A DNA stretch of 64,000 nt from Spelaeicoccus albus. GTDB lineage: Bacteria > Actinomycetota > Actinomycetes > Actinomycetales > Brevibacteriaceae. The notes below the pieces were generated by a model that was given only the letters and a program-made list of their open reading frames with translations, was not told the DNA's origin and did not search any database. The stretch's first letter is position 1; every line of letters begins with the position of its first letter. Made by a program: the position numbers and the translations under genes. Below are positions 54,332 to 62,524 of this stretch, in pieces. The stretch is taken from positions 2,666,001 through 2,730,000 of the forward strand of contig NZ_JACBZP010000001.1 in the NCBI RefSeq assembly GCF_013409065.1, written 5' to 3'.

Positions 54332-55429
54332 ATGCATAATCGCAAATCTGCGGGGCTTGCCGTGGGCGCAGTCGCGTTATCGCTGGCGATGGCGCTGACG
54401 GGATGCAGCAACCAAAAGGGTCAAGGCAATGAGGCCGCCGACAAGGCCAAAAGCGATGACGGCCCGGTCAAGATCGCGCTGTTGCTGCCGGAAAACAAGA
54501 CGACACGGTACGAAGCTCAGGACCGCCCGGACTTCACCAAGGGCGTGAAGAAGCTCGATCCCAAAGCCAAGGTCGTCTACAACAACGCCAATCAGGATGC
54601 CTCTCAGCAACAGCAACAGTTCCAGGCGGCGTTGACGGACGGCGCCGACGTGATCGTCCTGGACCCCGTCGATGCGTCGGCTCTTGGAGCGGTGCTGCAA
54701 AAGGCCAAGGCGAAGAACGTTCCGGTGATCTCGTACGACAGGTACTTCGACGGAGCTGCGTATTACACGTCGTTCGACAACGAGAAGATCGGCGAGTTGC
54801 AGGGCAAGGCTGTTTTGCAGGGACTGAAGGCGGAGGGGAAGAACCCGAAGTCCGGGCCGGTATGGATGGTCAACGGTGACCCGAAGGATCCGAATGCGGC
54901 CGACTTCAAGAAGGGCGCCGTCAAGGTCCTGAAGGCCGCCGGCGTCAACATCGCTGCCTCGCACGCCGCGCTCGACTGGGACCCCGACGATGCACGCAAG
55001 TGGGTTGCCGGTCAGCTGTTGAGCGGAAAGAAGAAGCCGATCGCTATTTACTCGGCAAACGACGGTACCGCCGGCGGTGTGATCGCGGCGACGACGCGGG
55101 CCGGTGTGAGCCCGGTAATCACCGGTCAGGACGGGGAAGCCGACGGCGTCCAGAACATCCTGAAGGGCAAGCAGTACGCGACCATCTACAAGGCGTACGC
55201 CCCGCAGGCCAAGTTCGCGGCCAAGGCGGCCGTTGCCCTGGCGCACGGCAAGGACCTGAACGCCAGCACGAAGTACAAGGGCACGCCCACGGACTTCGTC
55301 GATGCTCAGGTGATTACCAAGAAGAACATTAAAAAGGTATTTGCCGACGGACAGCTGAAGCCCTCGGCCGTGTGCCAGAAACCGGCCGAGATGAAGAAGC
55401 TGTGCAAGCAGGCCGGAATCACTTCCTGA
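54332..55429 (+). CDS. Sugar ABC transporter substrate-binding lipoprotein (XylF/ChvE-like)
   Basis: A 365-residue lipoprotein with signal peptide and lipobox ALTGC (about residue 27). The mature part is a periplasmic-binding protein for monosaccharides: VKIALLLPENKTTRYEAQDR, NANQDASQQQQQFQAALTDG, VIVLDPVDASALG, VPVISYDRYFDGAAYYTSFD, IYSANDGTAGGVI and PVITGQDGEADGVQNILKG. Close to the xylose/multiple-monosaccharide binding group; the sugar is not proven. ATG 54332 has GGAG upstream; the frame back to 54281 overlaps the operators. Confidence 0.93.
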   Translation: MHNRKSAGLAVGAVALSLAMALTGCSNQKGQGNEAADKAKSDDGPVKIALLLPENKTTRYEAQDRPDFTKGVKKLDPKAKVVYNNANQDASQQQQQFQAALTDGADVIVLDPVDASALGAVLQKAKAKNVPVISYDRYFDGAAYYTSFDNEKIGELQGKAVLQGLKAEGKNPKSGPVWMVNGDPKDPNAADFKKGAVKVLKAAGVNIAASHAALDWDPDDARKWVAGQLLSGKKKPIAIYSANDGTAGGVIAATTRAGVSPVITGQDGEADGVQNILKGKQYATIYKAYAPQAKFAAKAAVALAHGKDLNASTKYKGTPTDFVDAQVITKKNIKKVFADGQLKPSAVCQKPAEMKKLCKQAGITS

Positions 55430-55434
55430 CGCCG

Positions 55435-55471
55435 TTCGGGGGCGCGGGCCGACACGGCGCGCGCCCCCGAA
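55435..55471 (+). terminator. Intercistronic hairpin after the binding-protein gene
   Basis: TTCGGGGGCGCG (55435-55446) pairs perfectly with CGCGCCCCCGAA (55460-55471) around a 13-nt loop. It is placed between the binding-protein gene and the ATPase gene. Such hairpins commonly attenuate readthrough or stabilise the upstream mRNA, giving more binding protein than membrane subunits. Confidence 0.7.
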
Positions 55472-55514
55472 TGCGTGTGTTAACCACCACTATCGCGGCG
55501 CAAGGGAGCTTAGC

Positions 55515-56309
55515 TTGAGCGATAAGACACCCGTCTTGGAGTTGACGGGTTTGCATAAGAGATTCGGTGCCGTACAGGCGCTGACCGACGTGAGCCTGTC
55601 GGTGAATGCCGGGGAAGTCGTGGGGCTTGTCGGCGACAATGGTGCCGGAAAATCGACGTTGATCAAGATGATCGCCGGTGTGCACACGGCCGACGAGGGT
55701 TCGATTACCGTTCGTGGCCAGGAAGAGACGTTTGCGACGCCTCAGGCTTCTCAAAAAGCCGGGATCGCCACTGTCTTCCAAGATCTGTCGTTGTGCAACA
55801 ACTTGGATGTTGTGGCGAACTTGTTCTTGGGGCAAGAACATTTGATCGGTGGGATTCTCGACGAGGTCGCCATGGAAAAGCAGTCCTGGGAATTGCTGCG
55901 GTCTCTTTCGGCGAAGATCCCGAGCGTCCGCGTGCCCGTGTCGGCGCTGTCTGGCGGGCAGCGGCAGACAGTCGCCATCGCGCGGTCGCTGCTCGGCTCG
56001 CCGCACCTCGTTTTGCTGGATGAGCCCACCGCCGCGCTCGGCGTGGCGCAAACGGCCGAGGTGTTGAACCTGATCGAACGTTTGCGGGATAGGGATCTCG
56101 GCGTTTTGCTGGTCAGCCATAATATGGCCGACGTTCAGGCGGTCTGCGACAGGATCCACGTGCTGCGGCTCGGCCGCGACGCCGGAGATTTCGACGGCCG
56201 CACGACGAGTTCGGAAACCCTCGTCAGCGCCATTACCGGGGCGTCGGACAACGTCGTCAGCCAGCGTGCGCTCCGCAACGAGGGCGCGACCGAGGAGACC
56301 ACATCATGA
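55515..56309 (+). CDS. Sugar ABC transporter ATP-binding protein (single-domain)
   Basis: A 264-residue ATPase with one nucleotide-binding domain only, unlike the double-domain XylG/RbsA proteins: Walker A LVGDNGAGKSTLIK, VFQDLSLCNNLDVV, signature LSGGQRQTVAIA, Walker B VLLDEPTAALG and VSHNM. It resembles FrcA-type single-domain subunits, so a homodimer would serve the permease. The start is TTG 55515, with AAGGGAG upstream. The stop overlaps the permease ATG. Confidence 0.93.
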   Translation: MSDKTPVLELTGLHKRFGAVQALTDVSLSVNAGEVVGLVGDNGAGKSTLIKMIAGVHTADEGSITVRGQEETFATPQASQKAGIATVFQDLSLCNNLDVVANLFLGQEHLIGGILDEVAMEKQSWELLRSLSAKIPSVRVPVSALSGGQRQTVAIARSLLGSPHLVLLDEPTAALGVAQTAEVLNLIERLRDRDLGVLLVSHNMADVQAVCDRIHVLRLGRDAGDFDGRTTSSETLVSAITGASDNVVSQRALRNEGATEETTS

Positions 56310-57529
56310 GCAACGACACACTCACGAACCCGGAATTGGACGAGCGGGTAACGCGGTCCGGGCCGATCCACACCCTGACCCGGCGCATGAAGGAAGGCCA
56401 GCTCGGCGTCATGCCGGTGATCTTGGCACTCATCGTGATCGTCATAGTGTTCCAATCGATCAACGGTAATTTCATCGCGCCGTCGAACCTGGTGAATTTG
56501 TCGACGACAGTTGCGTATATCGGCATTCTCGCGCTCAGCATCAATTTGATCCTTCTTCTTGGCGAGATCGATTTGTCGGTTGCCGCTTTGGGCGGGCTTG
56601 CCGCGTCGTTGATGGGGATTCTGCTGGTCAGAGACGGTCACGGGATCTTGTTCAGCCTTGTCACGTTGTTGTTGCTGGGTGTCATAGTCGGGTTGATCCA
56701 AGGCTGGTTCTTCGCTGTTGTCGGCATTCCGGCATTCGTCGTCACGCTTGCCGGCCTGCTTGCCTATATGGGGCTGACGCTCGTTGTCCTGGGCGAACAG
56801 AAAAACTTGTCGATGAGTGGCACGTTTGCTTCCGATCTGGCATCGTTCTATTTTCCGGCGATTTACGCCTACATCATGGGCGCAATTGTCGTCATTGTGT
56901 ATTGCGTCGGCCAAGTAGTTGGACGGATCCGTCGGGCCAACGCCGGGTTGGAAGCGCCGTCGATCGTGTGGATCGGTATTCGCACAGCCGTACTGGCGTT
57001 CGTCATCTTTGCGTTCTTGATCATCGTCAACCAGGACTTCGGGTTGGCATTGCCGTTCGTGATGCTGATGGGAATCGCCATCATCCTCGACCTGACCCTT
57101 CGCAAGACGAAGTACGGACGTTCGGTGTACGCCGTCGGCGGCAACGTCGAGGCGGCGAGGCGCTCGGGGATCCGGGTCACGTGGATTCGAATCAGCATTT
57201 TCATGCTGGCGGGCGGGCTTGCGGCGGTATTCGGGCTGGTGAAGGCGGGCGTCACGACGAACGCCGGCTCGACGCTCGTCACGACGACCGACTTGTTGAA
57301 TGCCATCGCGGCAGCCGTGATCGGCGGCACGTCGCTCTTCGGTGGCCGTGGGCACGCATGGGCGCCGATCCTCGGCGCGCTCGTCGTCGGATCGATCAAC
57401 AACGGTCTGTATCTGATCGGATTCAGTTCGGCAGGTCAGCAGATCACCACGGCGATTGTGCTGCTGGCAGCCGTGATACTCGATGCTCTCTCCCGTCGCG
57501 GGCAGCGCAACGTGGGCAGGGGCGGCTGA
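56306..57529 (+). CDS. Sugar ABC transporter permease (XylH-like)
   Basis: A 407-residue membrane protein with about ten to twelve hydrophobic segments of the BPD_transp_2 family: NLSTTVAYIGILALSINLIL, LLGEIDLSVAALGGLAASL (typical motif for sugar permeases), YAVGGNVEAARRSGI and FGGRGHAWAPILGALVVGSI. The length is close to XylH. The insert between helices (about 195-225, with RRANAGLEAP) is also seen in xylose-type permeases. ATG 56306 overlaps the ATPase stop (ATGA). No catabolic gene for the sugar is in the window. Confidence 0.93.
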   Translation: MSNDTLTNPELDERVTRSGPIHTLTRRMKEGQLGVMPVILALIVIVIVFQSINGNFIAPSNLVNLSTTVAYIGILALSINLILLLGEIDLSVAALGGLAASLMGILLVRDGHGILFSLVTLLLLGVIVGLIQGWFFAVVGIPAFVVTLAGLLAYMGLTLVVLGEQKNLSMSGTFASDLASFYFPAIYAYIMGAIVVIVYCVGQVVGRIRRANAGLEAPSIVWIGIRTAVLAFVIFAFLIIVNQDFGLALPFVMLMGIAIILDLTLRKTKYGRSVYAVGGNVEAARRSGIRVTWIRISIFMLAGGLAAVFGLVKAGVTTNAGSTLVTTTDLLNAIAAAVIGGTSLFGGRGHAWAPILGALVVGSINNGLYLIGFSSAGQQITTAIVLLAAVILDALSRRGQRNVGRGG

Positions 57530-57550
57530 TCCGGGCCGCGATGCCGTGAA

Positions 57551-57595
57551 GAGGGGCGCCGGACGCGCAGGTCTGCTGCGAGTCCGGCGCCCCTC
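57551..57595 (+). terminator. Hairpin after the sugar ABC operon
   Basis: GAGGGGCGCCGGAC (57551-57564) pairs perfectly with GTCCGGCGCCCCTC (57582-57595), loop of 17 nt. It follows the permease stop by 21 bp and precedes the tRNA by about 80 bp. A terminator role is likely, although T-residues are few. Confidence 0.75.
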
Positions 57596-57673
57596 AATCG
57601 GTTAGTATCGGATAGGCGTGAAGTCGCAACGTTCCGACAGCTTGGCTGTGGTTTCGATGCAACGGCGCCACAG

Positions 57674-57747
57674 GCCCCTGTAGCTCAGCTGGTTAGAGCA
57701 GCGGACTCATAATCCGTGGGTCGCGGGTTCAAGCCCCGCCGGGGGCA
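57674..57747 (+). tRNA. tRNA with CAT anticodon (Met or Ile2)
   Basis: The 74-nt cloverleaf has acceptor GCCCCTG pairing with CGGGGGC and discriminator A. The anticodon stem-loop is CGGA-CTCATAA-TCCG with anticodon CAT at 57708-57710; the T-arm is GCGGG-TTCAAGC-CCCGC. The anticodon CAT fits elongator Met or the lysidine-modified Ile2; the CCCC-rich acceptor resembles Ile2 but the case is open. An integrase gene follows about 300 bp downstream, pointing to its 3' end as an attachment site. Confidence 0.95.
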
Positions 57748-58046
57748 CGGCTGTAAAGCTGTGACCAGGGAAAAGGTTCTGGATGTGGCTCTAACGGTGA
57801 TCCGAGCGGAACGAAAACCCACGTTTACCCCACGTTTTGAAATCAAATCGATGCAAAACACTGCCAAAGCGTGGGGTGTGTTCGCTGGGCGATCGGCTGC
57901 CGATGGATGAGCTTTGCTGGGCGTGTTCGGGCCGTCGTCAGTGGGTGTAGGTGCAAAACGAGCGGTGTTCCTCGCCGTGTCCCCGAAGCTGACGGAAAAA
58001 CCCGGTCACCCACGAGCGGCACCCGGGATTACACGCGAGTCACAAG
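57748..58046. promoter_or_regulatory. Region between tRNA and integrase with repeated CCCACGTTT motifs
   Basis: No credible gene. CCCACGTTT occurs at 57818-57826 and again within ACCCCACGTTTT (57827-57838), and an inverted variant AAAGCGTGGGGT lies at 57866-57877. Closely spaced direct and inverted repeats between an attachment site and an integrase gene are what arm-type integrase sites look like. Function inferred. Confidence 0.4.
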
Positions 58047-59221
58047 CTATCGACTCGGTTCGACGAAACCTTGCAAGATCCCTCGGCTATCTGGGGCGAT
58101 ATCCGGCCGAGCCACATAATAAGTACTTGTAGTCATTTCGTTGGAATGGCCAAGCTGCAGGGAGCTATCGCGCAGGCCGGTATTCGATTCGATCACAGTA
58201 GCAACGGTTTTTCGAAAAGTATGTCCGGTCACCCAATCAAAACCGGCCGCTGTCCGGATTTGTCGCCAGAGTCGATTGAAATTCTGGGGCGGTATGAAGT
58301 TGCCATTGCGCGATGCGATAACCGGGCGTGACACTCTGTCGTCCTCAACCACGGTTTGACGACGCGATTCAAGACGTCAATTGCGAAGGTCGGAAAAAGA
58401 AGAGTTCGGTGCGACTTCCTGGTTTTACCGAACGGTTGCCGAGCCAGCCTGCCATTTTCACCGTAGATGAGCGTTCCGCTGATCGTCACAGTGGGCGTCT
58501 CCGCGTCGAGGTTGACGTCTTTCCAACGAATACCGAGTAGTTCGCCCATACGCGCTCCGGTTGCTAAGGCTAGATCGACGACATCCATCGGAAAGTAGTC
58601 GAGTGGCCCTCCCAAGATCGCGCGGGCTTCGCACCGTCCACGCGTCGCGTCTCGTATGCGCGCAACCTCTACTGCGGTAAGCGCCCGTACGTGTTCCTTC
58701 TGCCGAACAGGGATCCGAGCCTCGCGCACCGGGTTGAACGCGATCACGCCATGACGGACCGCCCGTCCCAGGGACAGTGAGAGTAGCGTGCGCGCCGTTT
58801 TCATCTGACCGGGTCGGGTTGACGCTAAGTTCTGCAGGAAAGTTTCTATGCGGCCTGTCGTGCACTCGGCGATAGTTAGTTTGCCGAGTTTCGGAATAAC
58901 GTGTTCGTACGCGACGCGTCTATATGTCACCAATGTCTGCGGTCGAATACGCGTGTCGGCGGACTCCGCATCAAGCAGTTGCTCAACGGCTGTCGTCATT
59001 CGAGTGTTGGCTGCAACTTCACGGCCTGCGGCCGAACCAGCTAATGATTCGACTTTTTCGGTCAATGCGCGCACGGCAGCCGTTTGGGACTGGCGGACGG
59101 CTTCGAGCTGTCGCACCACCCCGGATAAGTCGCGATAGCGCACTCGCGCGCGAGCCTTTCCATCGTTGCGCAATTTTGTAGTGATTCCCCAGTGCCCTGG
59201 GGCGAGTGTTGGTCGAGGCAA
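58047..59221 (-). pseudogene. Tyrosine recombinase/integrase, frameshifted
   Basis: Two overlapping frames together make one site-specific integrase of about 390 residues. The first (59221 to near 58350) has the SAM-like core-binding domain and the catalytic-domain start with ATGARMGELLGIRWKDV (arginine I). The second (from near 58352 to 58047) has HTFRKTVAT (H-x-x-R) and LGHSNEMTTSTYY (tyrosine nucleophile). The frames join near 58352, where one base appears to be missing. The start is TTG 59221 with a strong AGGAGG. Broken gene, sequencing error, or less likely programmed shift. Confidence 0.85.
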
Positions 59222-59318
59222 AGTCGTCCTCCTATTGAGCGGCGTTTCAACGGTGGCTAGCGGTGAATGTTCGCGCCGGGCATTCTGCCGCGCAACTCAC
59301 TCTCGGAAGAGCGAACGG

Positions 59319-59498
59319 CTATTCTTCGACGTGCTCTGCAATCCACTCTTCAACGTCTTCCCAGCGGTAGCGGACGTTGCCACCAACTCGTACAGCTTTG
59401 GGCCCGAGCTTGCGCGTACGCCAGGCGTATAGTGTCGCTTTCGGTTTCGAAAGGTAGGCAGCAAGATCGTCGACAGTCAGCAGTGGGTGGATGGTCAT
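59319..59498 (-). CDS. Excisionase-like helix-turn-helix protein
   Basis: A 59-residue protein made of a single MerR/excisionase-type HTH: LLTVDDLAAYLSKPKATLYA and RKLGPKAVRVGGNVRYRWED, then WIAEHVEE. These proteins control integrase direction. It lies 97 bp upstream of the integrase start on the same strand. ATG 59498 is preferred by domain start; in-frame ATGs at 59519 and up to 59579 are possible. Confidence 0.85.
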   Translation of the reverse strand: MTIHPLLTVDDLAAYLSKPKATLYAWRTRKLGPKAVRVGGNVRYRWEDVEEWIAEHVEE

Positions 59499-59646
59499 GG
59501 ACTCTCGTAATGTCTGCATACTGGGATCTATGCGCCGGTCCTGATTCGAGGTCGGCATATAGCTTTCAGTCGCTTTCAACGACCGTAATCTGTTGCGTAC
59601 ACGTGCGTGACGGTCACCAGTTTCGCTACAAGGTCGCCTTGCGCTT

Positions 59647-59865
59647 TTAATCTGCTCGGATTAGATCCTCGACGCTCGAGTTCAACGCTTCGGCGATGGC
59701 TCCCAGCACGTCTATGCGCGGGGAGGTTCGGATAGCTTCGGTCCGGTTAATCGTCTTCCGCTCGACACCGGCGAGCTTTGCCAACTGTTCTTGCGACAGT
59801 CCGGCTTCGATGCGTCGCGCACGAATATTTGCTGCCACACGCTCGCGAATCTTCGGGTGACGCAT
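59647..59865 (-). CDS. XRE family helix-turn-helix regulator
   Basis: A 72-residue protein that is almost only a Cro/CI-type HTH: NIRARRIEAGLSQEQLAKLA, GVERKTINRTE and IDVLGAIAEALNSSVEDLI. Small XRE proteins commonly control integration modules. ATG 59865 has AGGAAGG upstream, which decides the start; the frame to 60015 overlaps the IS110 gene. Confidence 0.85.
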   Translation of the reverse strand: MRHPKIRERVAANIRARRIEAGLSQEQLAKLAGVERKTINRTEAIRTSPRIDVLGAIAEALNSSVEDLIRAD

Positions 59866-60011
59866 GTCTACCTTCCTGAACGTCGACGCCCAGTTACGCT
59901 GGCCGACCCTCGCGGAGGCCCGCCAAATAGTCTGCCATCGTAGTCGCAGAGTCGAGAACATCAGTGGCGTCGCGCACCACCCGCTCGGCTTCACAGAAGC
60001 TTCTATATCTG

Positions 60012-61085
60012 TCAACTCGATTGTGGTGTTGCTGCGGCTGCATTGAGTTGCCGGTAAATGCTTCGGGCTAGGTACCGTTTAAGGACACGACGGATCTCGC
60101 GGTCTGATTTGTCTTCTCGGCGTCGTCTTTGCGCGTAGTCACGGGTCGTGGGGTCGTGGACCATGCGGACCATTGCCATGACGTTGAGTGCGCGGTTGAG
60201 TTTGCGGTCTCCGCCTCGATTGAGTCGGTATCGTATGGTTTTACCAGACGAGGCTGGTATGGGGCTGGCACCGGCGATGGCAGCGTATGCGGCTTCGCTT
60301 TTGATTCGGCCCGGGTGTGACCACGCGACGAGGGTGGTCGCGGCGGTGACCGGGCCGATCCCTGTGTAGTTGACGAGGCCGGCGGCTGGACTATCAGCGA
60401 CGAGGTCTCGAATTCGTGCGTCGTTGGTCTTCAGATCACCGTCGCAGTCGAAGATCCGTTTGGCCAGGCGGATTGCTTCAGCGCGGGCCGTGGCGATTGC
60501 GATGTCGTCGCGCTGCCGGGCGCGCCAGCCGGCGATCTCGGCGATGGTTTGGTGGTTGAGTGCGCGCCTTGCGTCGATGCCAAGGTCGGTGGTGCGGGCT
60601 AGAGCGGTGAGCGCGTTGATCGCGCGCGTACGTTCGCGGCCGATCTCATCGCGTGCGGTCAGCAGAACCTGCAGGGCGGCACGGTTACCTTCATCGAGTC
60701 GAGGCTCGCGCAGTCGGGCCTCTGGCAGCGGCAGCACGGCTACGGCGATCCGGGCAGCATCGACGGGATCGGACTTACCGATGCCGCGTCGGCTGCGGTT
60801 ACTCATGCGAGCGGCTTCGACGACGCGGTAACCGGTGTCCGCAACGGTTCGGGCTAGTCCAGCACCGTAACTGCCGATTCCCTCGATGACCCAAAGGGCC
60901 GCCATGTCGCCGCCGGTGCGGCGTGCGGCCCAGGCGATCGCCCTGTTCATCCCAGCCGTAGTGGTCGGGAATGTCTGAGCGTCCACGTGCTGGTTGTCAG
61001 CAGTGATGATGGCGTAGGTGTGGGTGGCGGCGTGGGTGTCGACGCCGATGACGTACGAGTACGTCTGTGCGACTATCGTGTCCAT
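60012..61085 (-). CDS. IS110 family transposase
   Basis: A 357-residue DEDD transposase. The RuvC-like N-terminal domain begins VIGVDTHAATHTYAI and includes GKSDPVDAARIA. The Transposase_20 C-terminal domain has LVNYTGIGPVTAATTLVAWS and AGASPIPASSGKTIRYRLNR with the conserved serine. IS110 elements lack long terminal repeats and use a structured guide RNA from the flank. The length is near the family norm, so it may be intact. ATG 61085 has GGAAGGGA upstream; ATG 61106 is in frame. Confidence 0.93.
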   Translation of the reverse strand: MDTIVAQTYSYVIGVDTHAATHTYAIITADNQHVDAQTFPTTTAGMNRAIAWAARRTGGDMAALWVIEGIGSYGAGLARTVADTGYRVVEAARMSNRSRRGIGKSDPVDAARIAVAVLPLPEARLREPRLDEGNRAALQVLLTARDEIGRERTRAINALTALARTTDLGIDARRALNHQTIAEIAGWRARQRDDIAIATARAEAIRLAKRIFDCDGDLKTNDARIRDLVADSPAAGLVNYTGIGPVTAATTLVAWSHPGRIKSEAAYAAIAGASPIPASSGKTIRYRLNRGGDRKLNRALNVMAMVRMVHDPTTRDYAQRRRREDKSDREIRRVLKRYLARSIYRQLNAAAATPQSS

Positions 61086-61106
61086 AGTGATCTGATTCCC
61101 TTCCAT

Positions 61107-61389
61107 ACGACGGACCGTTTCTGGTCACTATCGGCCGGCAGCCGGGCTCGGAGGGATTCACTTCAGGGCAAAACTGTGATGAGTCACGACTGTGTATGCG
61201 TCGGACATGCTTCTGATCAAGCCACTGAAATGGACCGGGCTGGCGTCGGCCGCCCCGTCGTAGTCGGACAGTTCATAGGAAAGGCACCCAGAGGGGCCAG
61301 TTTTGTCATGAGTCACGGCCGCGACGACGCGTCCAACAACCTACCCGGCCAGCCGGTCCCGGACCAGCCACCAATAAGACTCACAGTTT
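61107..61389. other. Non-coding flank of the IS110 gene with repeated short motifs
   Basis: No gene seen. CAGTTTTGTCA occurs at 61298-61308 and 61384-61394, an inverted CAAAACTG at 61169-61176, and ATGAGTCACG recurs near 61179 and 61308. Being 5' of an IS110 gene, this is where the family's guide (bridge) RNA would be encoded; repeated motifs may instead be ends of other IS elements. Confidence 0.4.
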
Positions 61390-61453
61390 TGTCAACTTTT
61401 TTCCGGCCAAAAGAGCGCTAATTTTCCGGCCAGTGTGGCGGGTTTTCCTGCCG
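61390..61453. repeat. IS21-like terminal region with three spaced repeats
   Basis: TTTTCCGGCCA lies at 61399-61409 and 61422-61432, and a variant TTTTCCTGCCG at 61443-61453, spaced 23 and 21 bp. The outer tip would begin TGTCAAC at 61390. Multiple helically phased repeats inside the end are typical of IS21-family elements and serve as transposase sites. It is on the IstB 3' side, as expected. Confidence 0.6.
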
Positions 61454-61467
61454 TTTGAGCAGTTGGG

Positions 61468-61689
61468 CTAGGTTGGCGGGTTTTTGGGCTCGGGGTTGTT
61501 GGCGGCTTGGTGGTTGTCGATGCTGGCGCTGGTGGTCCATCCTGCGTCGGGGTCGAGGAAGTCCTTGGGCCAGGGTGCGGGGCGGCCGGTGTGGTCCCAC
61601 CAGCCGGTTTCACCGCCGTGGGCGAGGATGTCGAGGTCTTCGTCGCGGCTGCGTGCGTATGGGTGCCATCGACGGGCGGCATCGTCCAT
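61468..61689 (-). CDS. Small hypothetical protein downstream of IstB
   Basis: A 73-residue hydrophilic, tryptophan-rich protein (GWWDHTGRPAPWPKDFLDPD). ATG 61689 is preceded by AAGGAAGG at a fair distance, supporting real translation. It lies 58 bp after istB on the same strand, inside the IS21-like end. No family recognised; possibly a passenger gene of this IS type. Confidence 0.5.
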   Translation of the reverse strand: MDDAARRWHPYARSRDEDLDILAHGGETGWWDHTGRPAPWPKDFLDPDAGWTTSASIDNHQAANNPEPKNPPT

Positions 61690-61747
61690 TGGGGGTCCTT
61701 CCTTCGCGCCGGGCGCGGTGCGGTCCGGCTCGGTGGGTTGTGGGGTT

Positions 61748-62338
61748 TCATTTCATGAGGGCGTGGTTGACTCGGTATGACTGGCCGCGGAACTGTAAGA
61801 GTCTGCCGTGATGGACGATACGGTCGATGATGGCCGCGGCCATGTTGTCATCGCCGAACACGGTTCCCCACCGGGAGAACTCGAGGTTCGTGGTGATAAT
61901 CAAGCTGCGTTTTTCGTAACTGTCGGCGATGATCTGGAATAGGAGCCTGGCTCCTTCGGTATCGATCGGCAGGTATCCGAATTCATCGATAACGAGGAGC
62001 TGGTTGCGTGCCAGTGCGGCGAGTTCCTTGTCGAGCCGGTCGTCGTCCTTGGCCCGGCGTAGCCGGGCCACGAGTGACGAGGTTGTGAAAAATCGTGCCG
62101 GGATGCCCTGCCGGCACGCGGTGGCGGCAAGGGCGGTGGCGAGGTGTGTTTTGCCGGTGCCGACGTCGCCGTAGAGGACGAGGTCTTGGGCCTGGTCGAT
62201 GAAGTCCAGCGTAGTGAGGGCTCCGCGGCCGTAGTCGTCGGGGAATTTCACCGTGGTCCAGTCGTAGCCGTCCAGGCTCTTACGGGCCGGCAGCTGGGCG
62301 TCTTTCAGGAGGCGTTGTCTGCGGGACTCGGCCCGGGT
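61748..62338 (-). pseudogene. istB: IstB-like ATPase, N-terminally truncated
   Basis: The helper ATPase of IS21 transposition. Preserved: Walker A LYGDVGTGKTHLATAL, Walker B LLVIDEFGYLPIDTEGARLL, IITTNLEFSRWGTVFGD and ending RGQSYRVNHALMK. IstB-like similarity continues in frame upstream of the first usable start (GTG 62251) as ESRRQRLLKDAQLPARKSLD and stops near 62338; about 70-80 N-terminal residues are absent. No IstA follows. The most likely cause is insertion of the next element. Expression from GTG 62251 would give 167 residues. Confidence 0.8.
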
Positions 62339-62456
62339 GTTGGGCGTCAGGTTGTGTGCCGGTGGTGGCGTCGTGATTGATGCCGGTGATGGTTTTCGCG
62401 TGTAGGGGTTGATTTGTGGCCGTCGGCGGCATCAGATTGACGATGACGATATAGGC

Positions 62457-62503
62457 GAGCGGCCCGGCGTGTGTCTGTGGAAAGTCCACGCTGTGGGCCG
62501 CTC
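62457..62503. repeat. Stem-loop near the end of the second element
   Basis: GAGCGGCCC pairs with GGGCCGCTC (62495-62503), and within it GTGGA pairs with TCCAC around AAG. It lies just before the zinc-finger protein gene. Possible protein-binding or terminator structure guarding the element. Confidence 0.45.
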
Positions 62504-62524
62504 TAACGCGAAAAGGCCGCGCTG

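Noticed and set aside
57716-58132. Short open frames between the tRNA and the integrase
   Set aside because: No ribosome sites and overlap with the tRNA or repeat motifs; kept as non-coding.
58340-58365. Programmed -1 frameshift in the integrase
   Set aside because: No X-XXY-YYZ slippery heptamer in the correct phase and tyrosine integrases are not normally made this way.
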